Source: Urechis unicinctus
Lineage: Eukaryota > Annelida > Polychaeta > Xenopneusta > Urechidae
Length of the DNA stretch: 64,000 nucleotides
Assembly: GCA_034190875.2 (NCBI GenBank)
Contig: CM067356.1
Coordinates: 31,994,285 to 32,058,284 of the forward strand
Direction: 5' to 3'
Part shown: one piece after another, positions 36,691-55,685 of the stretch
Layout of the letters: each line of letters starts with the position of its first letter
Position numbering within the stretch: the stretch's first letter is position 1
Translations under genes and position numbers: made by a program
Notes under the pieces: model-generated
The model's database searches: none
What the model was told of the DNA's origin: nothing
The model's input: the letters and a program-made list of their open reading frames with translations, nothing else

Positions 36691-38338
36691 ATCGTAGGGC
36701 AGGTCTGTAAGCTAATTGTGCGCAGAGAAATTAGATTCCTGGTGCCTATAAGATGCGCAACATTTCTAGCATTTCCCCATAGTCTTCCCATATGCATCAA
36801 TTCTGTGCAATGCCATCTTTTTATTAAGCGAACTATTCAATCAGTCGTTCATGAAATGTGCTTATAGTATCATATAGCGTCTACAATCATCTCAGTGGGT
36901 GCATAATGTGCCATGTTCTCATTAAAGTGAGAGTTCTCATCTGAATGAAGCTCAGTCAGTATACAGCTTATAACGTTACATCCACAAACGTGTTAATTAC
37001 ATGTGTATGAGGTAACATTACTTGTCCTTGTAACATGTGAATGCTTGTCTACTGAGTCTAAATATGTAACTGCCGTTTCATGGCCATCTACCCAAAGTAA
37101 CATGTGCCTCTCGGGACCGCCAATTAGCCTGTCGCGTTTATGTCAATGGTCAGTGCACGTTGGCGACATGTCATGTCATTAAACCTGAATGGAAGTCGTC
37201 CCAGCGCATCCTATTGCATAGCTTGGTCCCCTCCACTCCCCACTCGCCGTTCTTAACTCCACACCATCTCCCCGGTGTATCCACCGCCCCCTTTCGTTTA
37301 GATCGACAATAACGCAGCCTTCGAGTTGATAGCCTATTTTATTATTTATTTACATTATTCCATCCCCTTTGGCTGCACGACGCATGGGTTTGTAAACACA
37401 AGGAAATATTGACTGAATGAATGACTGATTACCCAATTAGCTGTCATTATAACATGCAAAGAGTTAGATTCTGTGACCTTGGTCGGTAGTATACCACCAG
37501 CCTTGGAGTTGGCTAACAGCACATTTGTCATTGTCAAAACGGCGATTTGGGAAGTTCAATGCTGTTAAATGACTTGGTACATACGAAGACAAGTGTAAAT
37601 ACAAGCATTACCTTTGAAATCACTCCTGGTTGCATCAGGCAAGTCCATCACAACCATCGCGTCACAACCATCATTTCGTTACAACCATTGCATCACCATA
37701 ATTACGTACAATATGTATAACCACGTGTTATCCAACACAATGGGAAACTGTCATTGAATAGGCCATGTCATCAAATACAGCGGTAGGCATTCATCGAGAT
37801 TCATCATTGCAGAGTGCATTATTAATGCCAATGTGTGTGCGCAACTTTTGTACGTTACACAATGAACCCTGCCACCCAACTGTGACCCCACTGGCAGGTG
37901 GGGTCGTTTTATGAATCTCATGTTGGCTTGTTCATCATAGTTTCGCGCAAAATCCGATGAAGACAGAGATGAACTCGTAGGTGATGACGGCATTGCTACC
38001 GTTTAGTCAATAGACACGCTATTCGGGCATAATGGGAAATAAATAATGGAAGATTGACCTTTTGAGTTCACTAAATTAAGGTATAAGTGTATACTCTTCA
38101 GCTATAGACCCACAGTGAGAGTCGATAATCCCGACCCTTACGCACTCCGCCACCAATCCCTCGCTTTATTGATGCCTGTACAGAATCATAGTATTAGAAA
38201 CCGGCCAGTGACATGGTGCGATTTGGGAATGCCGATATTAGGGAAACGAGGCACGAGTCGTAACAAGAGGTCCGTGGGGGGTTAACACACGTTCTAACAC
38301 TCACTTGCCTCAGCTTCGCAAAGCAAGTTCTAATTGCG

Positions 38339-38514
38339 ATGGATTTCTCGACGGCGCATGTGCTAACCAGTAAGACGTCTGATAAAGTTCTAACTGAGAA
38401 GCGAGCTGCACCCACCCAACAGACCTGGTCTCAGGCATGGGCCGAGTACGGAATCAACTCAACCTTACACGGTATCAAAAACGTGACCCAGCCACAGCCG
38501 TTCTTCGTACGCAG
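38339..38514 (+). CDS. DEG/ENaC channel exon 1 (cytoplasmic N-terminus)
   Basis: An ATG at 38339 begins 58 codons: MDFSTAHVLTSKTSDKVLTE, then WSQAWAEYGINSTLHGIKNV and PQPFFVRR, ending at TACGCAG/GTTGGT in phase 2. His 44-Gly 45 is the gating motif conserved in DEG/ENaC channels; the exon ends at the start of TM1. It can be joined in frame to 47098 across an 8.6-kb intron that contains the duplicated unit. Its closest relative in the window is 17064-17227, which has the same junction. Assignment to the family is secure. Assignment to this particular channel body is inference from phase and position. Confidence 0.8.
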
Positions 38515-38554
38515 GTTGGTTAACGAAGCTTTCCCTGGTGTTCGTGTACCCCGA

Positions 38555-38680
38555 GGTTAGCTGGTGGGGAAATATGTTTGTATGCTCCCCCGCTGACGAG
38601 TTTAGCTAGTGTGTAGATATGTTTGTATGTTCCACTACTGACGAGGTTAGCTTGTGGGGAGATATGTTTGTATGTTCCAC
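38555..38680. repeat. 45-bp minisatellite, about 3 copies
   Basis: The unit is GTTAGCTTGTGGGGAGATAT plus GTTTGTATGTTCCACCACTGACGAG, directly downstream of exon 1. The expanded version is at 44795-45290. Confidence 0.9.
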
Positions 38681-39352
38681 CATCAATTGTGCAAACTTAC
38701 GTTAGTCTATCTTGCGTTTAAAGGAAAGTAAACCACAATTAGTGATTCCGCGCTGATATCAACGTCGGTCACATTTTGATAGAACCATTTGGTGCTGAAA
38801 GAAATGTCAGTAACATTTAGCTAACGTATGTTGTGTTTAAAGGAAGGTTCAACACATTCAGCCTTTCAACTTTGTACTAAATTTAAAGTCATTCGTCTAC
38901 GGAGGATCCATTTTGTGCTGGAAAGGAAAATCAGCTACATTTAGCCGATCTTATTGGTGCTGAATGTATTGTCGACCATATTAAGCAGATCCACCTTGCA
39001 TTAAACGGAAAGTTAGCCTCATTCAGAAAATCAAATTACAGTTGTATTGTACATCGAATGGCATTTATCAACCATAGCTGTTCCCATGTACGAGCAATGT
39101 GTTAACAATCCTGTTACTGGTTGGCCATGCAAATGATGGCTATCGGTGGGCTCACAAATGCATGTTATTAACATCTATGTACGTTTGAGCAAAGAAAAAA
39201 CTAAATCATTATGCTGACTATTTGCTTCATCGAACTTATTTTCCCCACTACAGCTGTTAAAGTTATCGACAGTCAGCAAGGATAAAGTAGCCCTGCTGTT
39301 AGCACCTTGAGCAGTATTATTTCATGGAAACAAGCCGTATAAAAATCCTTTC

Positions 39353-39355
<3 letters not shown>

Positions 39356-39386
<31 letters not shown>

Positions 39387-39630
39387 TGTATGTATGTATG
39401 TATGTATGTATGTATGTATGTATGTATGTATGTATGTATGTATGTATGTATGTATGTATGTATGTATGTATGTATGTATGTATGTATGTATGTATGTATG
39501 TATGTATGTATGTATGTATGTATGTATGTGTATGTATGTATGTATGTGTGTGTATGTATGTGTATGTATGTATGTGTGTATGTATGTGTATGTATGTATG
39601 TATGTATGTATGTATGTATGTATGTATGTA

Positions 39631-39667
<37 letters not shown>

Positions 39668-39803
39668 ATGTATGTATGTATGTGTATGTATGTATGTATG
39701 TATGTATGTATGTATGTATGTGTGTGTGTATGTGTATGTGTGTATGTGTGTATCTATGTATCTATGTATCTATGTATCTATGTATGTATGATGTGTGTGT
39801 GAG
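39356..39803. repeat. (ATGT)n microsatellite
   Basis: ATGT repeats grade into TGTG and ATCT variants on the right. It occupies the equivalent position to 33124-33685 and 61259-61546. Confidence 0.98.
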
Positions 39804-40544
39804 TGAACCTTTGCGGCTCTAGGGCATTTATTGGCTTCTGGGTATAATGCCTCCTGCTTCAGAAAATAGAGCTACATTCCAACCACCATATTATTGTCAA
39901 GCTTGATCAATTAACTCCTGCCTTCAAAGCTGTCAGCTGTCTACGTAACGTATGTATGTCTGTCAAATGAGTCACTTCGCACAAGCACTTCGTCATGACT
40001 GCCTTTCCGAGGTCACATTAGACTCTCGGGACCAGACTGACGCGCCATTTCGGCTTTCGCATTTGTCAAAGGTGGGCGCCTGTTGTCGTTATATCATGTT
40101 ATTAAAACCAACAAGGGGCCTCACCTCCGCATTCGTTTGCCTGGTCTTTGCTACGACCTCTTTCGGCCGAGTGGGCAACCAACGCGACCTTCGGGTAACA
40201 TTACTTCATCCATTCTCATTGCATGACGCAGGGGTTCGTTAAATCAATGAAATTCTGACAAATTGAGCAACTGTTTGCCCACTTTATTGTCATTGTGGTA
40301 TGTAAAGAGTTGGAATGTGTGCACCAGTCACCATACACCGCCAGCCTTTGAGCAGGCCAACAGCACATTTTTCATTGTCAACATAGCGATATGTGAAGTT
40401 CAACGTACATACGTAAACAAGTGTAAACACAAGCATGTCCCAATAAATTGCTTATTCTTTTCGCGATTGGAGGTGCATTAGATTGGTCCATCTCATCGAT
40501 CACGCCGCATCCATCGCGACACATTCATAGCGACACGTCGATCA

Positions 40545-41010
40545 CGTCACATGGAATACACTACAGCCATCATATCACAATAATCTCGTCACATGGAACA
40601 CGCCACAGCCATCACGTCACAATAATCTCGTCACATCCATAATGTCGTATTCATTTCATTACAACCATCGAAACAAGTCCATAGCATCATAACCAATACG
40701 GCAAACCTGTCGCGTCTTTTCCATTACGTCACAATCATGTCACTGCAACCATCGCGTCATTTCCATTACGTCACAGTCATGTCACTGCAACCATCGCGTC
40801 ATTTCCATTACGTCACAGTCATGTCACTGCAACCATCGCGTCATTTCCATTACGTCACAGCCATGTTCACTGCAACCATCGCGTCATTTCCATTACGTCA
40901 TCAACCATCGTGCATTTCCATTACGTCACAGTCATGTCACTGCAACCATCGCGTCATTTCAATTACGTCACAGTCATGTCAATACAACCATCGTGCATTT
41001 CCATTACGTC
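40545..41010. repeat. 42-bp minisatellites (two types, short arrays)
   Basis: About two copies of the CGTCACATGGAACACGCC type (40545-40640) and about seven of the TTTCCATTACGTCAC type (40715-41010). Confidence 0.92.
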
Positions 41011-42494
41011 ACATTAAGCGGTCAAATTCATGCTTAGTAATACAAACCGATTTATTCAGATCGTTATGATGAGATTACCACCAAGCACCTCAACATTTGC
41101 ATCCAAAATCAAAAATTGCCAAGCATGCGATGCTGACGACCCGACGACTCCTAATATGAGGCCAGTTTAGCTTGTAAAGCAGGCCTTCAAAGCGATGTTC
41201 ACTTAGACATCATGGGTTGAGGTCAAATTATCACCAACGTCAATCTGCGAGTGATCCTGTCTGAACCTAGCCTGTTATCGCGACCGACCCTGTATCAGGG
41301 CAAACATGGCGGCGATATGACTCATTAAAGGCTGATGTTACACCCCTCCGGCTTTCATCATGTGCACATTACATTAAATAATGGTACATCACGAGCGAAC
41401 ACGCAGACTGAAAAGTCTCCATGGTGACGATTGTATCCCTGTCATGCTGATTGGTGGCACGGACAACCCTGCTTCATTCGGTTTTGAGTAATAACCATCG
41501 TTGGTCGTGTTTAAAAATATGTAACCAAATAAAGCTAAATTAGTCAAAACAAACTATATGTAAATTTGTGGAATCACATGGCATCACCAGTTAAACATTA
41601 TGCTAATAAGCAACTATTAACGACCGCCCACAGTCAGCCACATGCAGCGGATCCACTTTATATTGAAAATCAGCCGACTATAGTGAGTTCATCGCGTGGG
41701 GAAAGAAATGCCAGCCACATTAAGCGGGTCTGTCTTGTGCTGAAGCCCCTATTTCGCGGTATTGTTAACCATGAAGTGTTGTAATGATTGGATGATAGAA
41801 TGCTCTATTAATGCATAAAATAGTACGTTAAATTGCAGCATGAGGTTCCCGTGTCAATCTATATTATTATTGATCCATAGCTCAGCCCGATGGTCATAGT
41901 ATACCAGCTGGAGGAACTTGATAAAGTGAATCACTCTGACAAAGCTATCAGTCCTAGATTAGCTCACTTATAACGAATCATGCTAAATCTTTAATCACTA
42001 AACAGCAAGATTACGGTCTTGGTTGACAGAAATATACCTCAAAACTGCATTGTGATTCTGGATTAATATATTCTTTGCCCGCAATCACGGCACCCTATGT
42101 CGGCTCTGACCAAACCCTTATCCCTGCCTTGGACCTACCCTCATCTCCCCCGAGGCGCTTCCCTCATGCGCATCTTACCTCATTATAGAGGATTATAGGC
42201 CACGCTTGTGAAAAAGGCGCAGTATACTCATCGTTATGAAGTATATGATGGAGCTTGATCAATTGATCAGATGATCAGTTGATCAGTTGATCAGTGGATC
42301 CCGCTGTCACCATCGGCTGTCCGCCGATAAACTCATAAATTCACCATCAGCCATCCCAACCCCAGCCAAAAACACCCCCCTCCCCCCACAGCCATCCCAT
42401 TGTTATACCACTGCCATACGTCTGCCACCTAACTGCCACCTAACTGCCACCTTACTGCCACCTCATTGTCGCATCGTTGGCCGTCAGGGTGATG

Positions 42495-42680
42495 CGATGA
42501 ATGTGATGATGTCAGGTATAACCACAATAGTACCATGAATGTCATGATGTCAGGTATAACCACAATAGTACCATGAATGTCACGATGTCAGGTATAACCA
42601 CCATAGTACCATGAATGTCATGATGTCAGGTATAACCACCATAGTACAATGAATGTCATGATGTCAGAGATATAACCACC
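42495..42680. repeat. 38-bp minisatellite, 5 copies
   Basis: Same unit as 36580-36690, with two more copies. Confidence 0.92.
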
Positions 42681-43964
42681 ATCGTAGGGCAGGTCTGTAA
42701 GCTAATTGTGTGCAGAGAAATTAGATTCCTGGTGCCTATAAGATGTGCAACATTTCTAGCATTTCCCCATAGTCTTCCCATATGCATCAATTTTGTGCAA
42801 TACCATCTTTTTATTAAGCGAACTATTCAATCAGTCGTTCATGAAATGTGTTTAGCATCATATAGCGTCTAAAATTATCTCAGTGGGTGCATAATGTGCC
42901 ATGTTCTCATTAAAGTGAGAGTTCTCATCTGAGTTCTCATCTGAATGAAGCTCAGTCAGTATTCAGCTCATAACGTTACATCCACAAACGTGTTAATTAC
43001 TTGTGTAAGGTAACATTAGTTGTCCTTGTAACATGTGAATGCTTGTCTACTGAGTCTCAATATATGTAACTGCCGTTTCATGGCCATCTACCCGAGGTAA
43101 CACTTGTCTCTCGGGACCGCCATTTAGCCTGTCGCATTTATGTCAATGGTCAACGCACGTTGGCGACATGTCATGTCCTTAAACCGTAACGGAAGTCGTC
43201 CCAGCGCATCCTATTGCATAGCTTGGTCCCCTCCGCTCCCCACTCGCCGTTCTTAACTCCACACCATCTCCCCGGTGTATCCACCGCCCCCCATTCGTTT
43301 AGATCGGCAATAACGCAGCCTTCGAGTTGATAGCCTATTTTATTATATTATTTACATAACTTCATCCCCTTTGGCTGCACGACGCATGGGTTTGTAAACA
43401 CAAGGAAATTTTGGCTGAATGATTTGGGAAGTTCAATGCTGTTAAATGACTTGGTACATACGAAGGCAAGTGTAAAAACAATAATTACCTTCGAAATCTC
43501 TCCTGGTTGCATCAGGCAGGTCAAACACAACCATCGCGTCACAACCATCATTTTGTTACAACCATTGCATCACCATCATTGCGTCATATCATACAATATG
43601 TATCACAATGTGTTATCCAACACAATGGGACACTGACATTGAATAGGCAATGTCATCAAATACAGCGGTAGTCTTTCATCGAGATTCATCATTGCAGAGT
43701 ACATTATCAATGCCAATACGTGTGCGCAACTTTTGTACGTTACACTATGAACCCTGCCACCCCACTGTGACCCCACTGGCCAGTGGGGTCGTTTTATGAA
43801 TCTCATGTTGGCTTGTTCATCATAGTTTCGCGCAAAATCCGATGAAGCCAGAGATGTAGGCTACGAAGATCTACAAGATGGCCTCACAAGGCCGTGGGTG
43901 ATGATGGCAATGCTACCGTTTAGTCAATAGACACGCTATTCGGGCATAATGGGAAATAAATACT

Positions 43965-44751
43965 GTATCGTGTTGTAACTAATAGATAGCTAGAAATGAC
44001 CTTAAGGGACACCATTTATTTCGCCTATTCAATCGGATATCCAAATAGATACAATCCCCGGCGACTTGCATTTCGATGGCGTGTTCAGCATATACCTTAG
44101 GGTTAGTAAGAACTTTAGTGTGGAAAACCATGTAGAGATTTATTCGACAAGTATTCAAATACTTGCCTCTACCAGCTGTTTCCAGTTGCTTACATGCTAA
44201 GAATGTCAGACTGTTTTCCGGTCGTCAAAAAATCACTTCGTTGGTGGACAATTTAATATAAAAAATAGCCATAGCTTTATACATATAGCTAGTTCTTTTA
44301 AAACCCACGGGTAGAATTTATCGAGTAATGTATCAGAAATTAAAGCTACTCATAATTAAAGATCATCATAACGAGTAAAATGAATTTTCTCCAATTCTTC
44401 CTCATCCCCATTAAATTATTTTAACTGGTTCCTGGTATTTCGTCATTAAATACTGATTCAAAGCTTTGTATGACCTTTGACTTCTAATTCATAGATGAAA
44501 AACATAAAAACTTGTTGCCAGTACAAACAGCGGGGAATTAAACTGCCATTTCGAAACAACCAGACGACATATTAAAATTTCTTGTCATAATGTTAAATTG
44601 AAAATCATGCCGAAATAATCACAGTTTTGGGGCCTATTGAATAAGTGTGAAAAGAATTAATACACTAACCCCTATAGAAATTTCCACAATTATGATACCC
44701 CTCATCCATCACAATGAAATGTTGAAGCAAATTAACCCTCCCCATGCCTTT
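43965..44751. other. AT-rich replacement segment, no gene
   Basis: This stretch occupies the place where the left copy has the first 150 or so bases of exon 1. It is AT-rich with no recognised family. It may be an insertion or a recombination product. Confidence 0.45.
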
Positions 44752-44775
44752 AGCACAGCCAATCTTCGTACGCAG
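44752..44775 (+). pseudogene. Remnant of a DEG/ENaC first exon (3' end)
   Basis: CACAGCCAATCTTCGTACGC followed by AG/GTGG matches the last 24 bases and donor of the exon at 38339-38514. The flanking TTTCCCTGGTGTTCGTGTAC also matches. The rest of the exon is missing, so this copy cannot encode an N-terminus. Confidence 0.8.
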
Positions 44776-44794
44776 GTGGATGAACTAAGCTTTC

Positions 44795-45290
44795 CCTGGT
44801 GTTCGTGTACCCCGAGGTTAGCTGGTGGGGAAATATGTTTTTATGCTCCCCCACTGACGAGTATAGCTAGTGTGTAAATATGTTTGTATGTCCACCACTG
44901 ACGAGGTAAGCTAGTGGGTAGATATGTTTGTAGGTTTCACAACTGATGAGGTTAGCTTGTGGAGAGATATGTTTGTATATTCCACCGCTTACGAGGTTAG
45001 CTTGTGGGGAGATATGTTTGTTGTTCTTCCACTGAGGAGGTTAGATTGTGGGGAAGTTATGTTTGTATGTTCCACCTCTGACGAGGTTAGCTTTTGGGGT
45101 GATATGTTTGTATGTTCCTCCACTGACGAGGTTAGCTGTTTGGGAGGTATGTTTATATGTCCGCTACTGGTGAGGTTAGCTTTTAGGGAGATATGTTTGT
45201 ATGTTCCACCACTGACGAAGTAAACTTGTGGGGAGGCATGTTTGTATGTTCCGCTACTGGCGATGCTAGCACATGCTGAAACGTGTTTGT
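44795..45290. repeat. 45-bp minisatellite, about 11 copies
   Basis: Same unit as 38555-38680. The period is divisible by three and gives a spurious 15-residue repeat peptide. Confidence 0.95.
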
Positions 45291-45299
45291 ACATGGTAT

Positions 45300-47097
45300 T
45301 TCATTATTATAAAATCATGCAAAATATGAAGATAATATGCCTCCCCTCTGCACCTGTTAATACATCTGTCAATTGCTCAAAACATGATCGCAGTGGGACT
45401 CTCACTCCATTCCCACACTCGACGTTATCAACGGGGCAACCTTAAGTTAAGCCGTTGACCTCAACTAGACAACTCTCATGGGGGCCAATGGTTAACCAGC
45501 TTGAGATAGAGGGGTAGGCAAGGTCCCATTTTGGCAAAGCATTTCCGGGGACACGAATTTGAGTTTACATAATAAATGCCCTTTGTCGGTGGAAGTCTAT
45601 TATTTGATGTGTTCGTCGGATTTAACGCTCACAACAAGAGAGGTTAGCTGAGGGCGAAGGGTTCTCAGGGCTTGGATAACAGTGGTTGTAATAACATGAT
45701 GCAGGCCTTCCGCAATAACTTCTTCATGGAATCGTGCCTGTGAACATATCGTTAGCTCAGCCATTTGATGTGGTATCCTGTAAAATGTGTTCGCAGTTGT
45801 TTCAGAATAGATCGCGCTTTCAATTCAGAATGAGGTATCCGACTATGTTCTCATTAATTATAAAATATAAAACTCAGTTGCGGTTGTCTCCATCGCACCA
45901 CTAGTTTTATTACTTGACAGTTGCAGTTGTCTCCATCGCACCACTAGTTTTATTACTTGACAGTTGCAGTTGTCTCCATCGCACAACTAGTTTTATTACT
46001 TGACAGAAATCTAATCGGTTTTCTCCATCGCACCACTGGTTTTATTACTTGACAGTCGCGGTTGTCTCCATCGCAACCACTAGTTTTTATTACTTGACAG
46101 AAATCTAATCTATCATTATCAATTTGTATTTACTTTAAGAACGTTGTAATGCACAATATACTCTGTCATGAACGATAATGCCGCGAAAAGTCGCTGTTAA
46201 CATCAGGGATGTCAAGGCTATGAACTGACTAAAGCTCTGTGAGCGATAATAACGCCATGAAGGCTTGTTATCGGGGGGAAGGTGTTAATATGCTCCAAAT
46301 AATTGGAACCGAGAGACATAGGGCGCTCGTTATGCATCTAACTCACCCATCATTCCATTGGCCCAAGCGGCAGCGCTGTATTAATTTCACAGCCCGTGAA
46401 TAGGCAGGCTCTTTAGATTCAATAAATGCACTGCTAGTTCATACGCATTTTACAGAATAACATGTGATATTAACTGCGGAACCTAATGTAATACGTGACG
46501 GGCGTACAAGTGCCTCGTACAGCCGCGCGTTGCGCCCGTACGGCTTGCGTCAGCACGCGCTACAGCATAGCATATCAATTTCAAGTAACCCAACTGTTAT
46601 ATAACGAACCGATCGTATTAGTCTATCGGTATAGCATTTTTTTATGCAATTGCAATAAATGCCAATATCTATTTACCCAATATACAATCTGTCGAATTCG
46701 ATCATTTTACCTGTATTTTCTTTATCATCTGTCACTTAGTGCTTTTCTTACCGGATGTTGGTATGCGCAGTATATGCTCATTTCCGGTTACCCAACTATT
46801 ATATGACAAATATATGCCCTTCTCCTGTCTTACCGCGTGTACCGTCACTGCAAATTGAGCCTGTACTGTACATGTCATTGTGGTAACATATTCTCACTTG
46901 TAATGACCCAACTCTAACGTATCAAGTCGCTGTCATCCTAATTAATGAGCAGAATCAATACTATGTTAAAGAAATCACCTGTCAGTCATTGATTTCCGAT
47001 TTAAACAGAGTTACAGGTCACAGTTTAGCGACGATGCATGATGTGGGATATATCAGTCGACCAGCGTTTCATTGTGTTCATATTCTCGTTGCTTCAG
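45300..47097. other. Intron/intergenic sequence upstream of exon 2
   Basis: No gene is seen. It holds the repeat at 45878-46105 and a CpG-rich 70-bp patch near 46495-46565. Phrases like TTACCCAACTATTATATGAC recur loosely at 46585, 46790 and 46905, suggesting an old repeat. Confidence 0.45.
45878..46105. repeat. ~43-bp minisatellite, about 5 copies
   Basis: The unit is GTTGCAGTTGTCTCCATCGC plus ACCACTAGTTTTATTACTTGACA. Confidence 0.92.
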
Positions 47098-53004
<5,907 letters not shown>

Positions 53005-53111
53005 AAAAGGTATATCTGGAAGTCATCGTCATCAGTAAATCGTCCTCATAATTGTCCTCATCAACATCACCTTTAATATAATCGACTTTCTTGGATATAT
53101 TAATTTACTTA

Positions 53112-53117
53112 AATAAA
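53112..53117 (+). terminator. Candidate poly(A) signal for the ENaC gene
   Basis: AATAAA lies 108 bp after the stop codon in AT-rich DNA. It is the nearest perfect hexamer. Confidence 0.55.
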
Positions 53118-53119
53118 TG

Positions 53120-55423
53120 CTCTCACCGCGAATATATTTATGTTTACTGGTATTAACACCAAATAATATAAAGTGCAGCTTCAATATTCTTGGTTAAGAC
53201 GTAGTTATGGCCGGTATTACTGCACTACTACAATATTGGTCTGTAACTTTATGGTCACTAGAAGAGTTAGCCTCACATGTATTGTGATAAGACCCTCATG
53301 GGTTTATGCTTTAATGAAAAAAAAACTTTGACAGCTATAAACAATTCAAATGTAATTCTGTACACTTTTATGTAAAATATCAAAGATACAATTGCGTGTT
53401 TTGCAAACATTACCGTTGATATTGTGGATGTTGATTTTGCTCCTTCTATTACTTTAATATATCGCAATAAATTACACATGAAATGTTGAGAAATTCTTGC
53501 TTGTAACTGCACCCAACAATAGAGGTGTTTTTATACTTTAATGGGTGAACAGAAGTCAGATGATTTTCTTCTATGTATTCTTATGCTGTATATTATATAT
53601 ACATACATGGCATTCACCAGGAAATTTGCAATCCTTGTCAGAAACTCATCTGGTAATGTAATGTCTTACTTAGAATATAGTAACTTCACATGTCGCTGGC
53701 TTGTGAGACAATATGAGCTACTTCCGTGTTGTTTACAAGAAAAGAAATACCTCATGTGAGACAACATCTCCAGGAAGTATCCGCAAAGAGCATGTAGCGA
53801 CGCTAAGGGGGTTCACTCGCGCCTCCGTCCGAGAAAATATGTGTTTACGCCACTTGCGAGTAGCGAAGGGTTTAGCGTGGATTAGCGTCATGGCATTCCT
53901 ATGGGATGAAATATGAGCGCCTTCACGCGTGGATTAGCGCCATGGCGTCTCCATATGGTGGTTAGTAAGCAACGTCACGCTTGGATTTACGTCATGGCTT
54001 TTCTATGAGTTGTATGTGAGCACGTTCACGCGTGAATTAGCATTCATTAATTTTTGCAACTATTCTCTCTATCATATTTAGATAGACGACCTCTGTTGTT
54101 TTCTGTGAGGTACAATTTTTGGGGGTAAAATAACTATTATTGTTACATATATATGGGCCTAACACGTCAGTTGACCAAATAATAACACTTTTTTTAAGTT
54201 TTGTTTATTTGGCTGCTAGGAGTACAGATACACAAAAGTACTACCCAAACAAAACTAAAGTTTTCTTCTTAGCAATGCTAAAATATTGTTTTCATTTGAT
54301 AGGATATAGGAATAAAGTCATTACCGTGCTTACAGAGCAAAAACGTCATGCAAACTCGCCCAGTCTCGCCCAAATATGTTCCCAAGCACACTCGTGGAGC
54401 ACAATATAGCAATTTCATCTACTGGATACATTAATTTCATTAAAACTAGGTCATTCTGGTCATTTAAAAACAACAACCTATTACAAATTTCAGTTCAACG
54501 TCATTTGCATAATAACATACGTCAGATGACACAAGAAACCAATTAGAACACAACGAATGTCCAAATACCCAAAATTAATTAGGGTTCCATCCTCCAACAG
54601 CTCAAGACGAGGCAAGGTTACCTTTAAAGTGATGCTACCTTACTTGTCGACATGACCAATGGAACTTGGAAGCTGCCATCGGCACGCGGCATTGCACGAT
54701 ATTCCTTTTGTGATGAATCTCAAAATACAAGCATATCAAGAATGCCATAAACATGTGGCAACTGAGTCAAAACCAGTTGTCTATGAGTCAAACATGCTTT
54801 GCAACGCATCGGGAATCTGTTTATCTCATCCCGGTATCCTAAGCACCACAGTGCCTTGAGGATAATCTTGGCAAACATAATGAGAGTGGTGAAAGTACCA
54901 AGTAGCTCAACTATGCAAGCAACTAAACGCATTACTGCCCTTGTTTGTACATCCAATTCCCTCGTGAGTCAGAGAAAGAGAAGTGACTGTGATTGACACT
55001 CCTATTTACACCCAAGACTTTGACAGGATCAGCACCCAGCTGATTATCACCTTCATCGGAACACATCTTGTCCTGAAGCACTTCACTGTTAGAGCTCAAC
55101 TAATTTAGCTCCATGTTAGAATTGAGCAATAACTTCCTTGCCGTGTGTACCTGTCATCTTCATAAAACAAATTTCATAAATGACTATGGAAGGAGAAAAA
55201 CTCGCCACGTGATGCTGGACAGTGGCATTTGTTCACGGGTAGGACTCTAGTGAATAGCATCTTTCCAATTTCACCTTGGTTATTCGTTGGGTGTTCTTCT
55301 GTACTCTCCACTTAAATGAATATAAAGAAAAGCCATCTTGATAGAATATCAACGAATGTTAAACATTGTAATAATTCGTGAGAAAAAGTCTCGACGATTT
55401 CACATTCTGTGTTATTTTTGTAC
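53120..55423. other. Intergenic, no gene; degenerate repeat near 53866-54050
   Basis: At 53866-54050 a ~60-bp repeat (CACGCGTGGATTAGCGTCATGGC, with changes) is present in about four loose copies. The remainder is AT-rich unique sequence without a recognised gene. Confidence 0.5.
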
Positions 55424-55685
55424 AGTTATTGATGGTGTTCCCAATGTGAATTAAGTATATTCATCATATTTGTACAGTTATTGATGGTGTTCACACGGTG
55501 AATTAAATATATTCACCATATTTGTACAGTTATTGATGGTGTTCCCACGGTGAATTAAATATATTCACCATATTTGTACAGTTATTGATGGTGTTTCCAT
55601 GGTGAATTAAATATATTCACCATATTTGTACAGTTATTGGTGGTGTTCCCACGGTGAATTAAGTGTATTCACCATATTTGTACGA
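55424..55685. repeat. 52-bp minisatellite, 5 copies
   Basis: The unit is TTTGTACAGTTATTGATGGT, GTTCCCACGGTGAATTAAAT, ATATTCACCATA. It ends about 150 bp before the start of the right-hand segmental duplication and is not found at the left-hand copy. Confidence 0.94.

Larger units (their letters stand above)
32891..38044. repeat. Duplicated unit, second copy at about 39020-43964
   Basis: From GTATTGTACATCGAACGG to GGGCATAATGGGAAATAAAT the sequence is colinear with the unit ending at 43964. It includes the (ATGT)n tract, the CGTCACATGGAACACGCC and TTTCCATTACGTCAC arrays, the GATCAGTTGGTCAGTGGATC repeats and the 38-bp repeat. A third copy begins near 61020. Confidence 0.92.
39020..43964. repeat. 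Duplicated unit, copy of 32891-38044
   Basis: Colinear with 32891-38044 and with 61020-64000. Homology probably starts earlier, near 38700, when compared with the right-hand copy (GATTCCGCGCTGATAT). At the right end the copy diverges where the left copy carries the ENaC first exon, and resumes at 44752. Confidence 0.9.

Noticed and set aside
44924-45294. 15-residue repeat proteins on both strands
   Set aside because: 45-bp minisatellite.
46495-46806. 103-codon frame upstream of exon 2
   Set aside because: Hydrophobic by AT-rich composition, contains loose repeats and does not join in phase to exon 2 with any visible donor.
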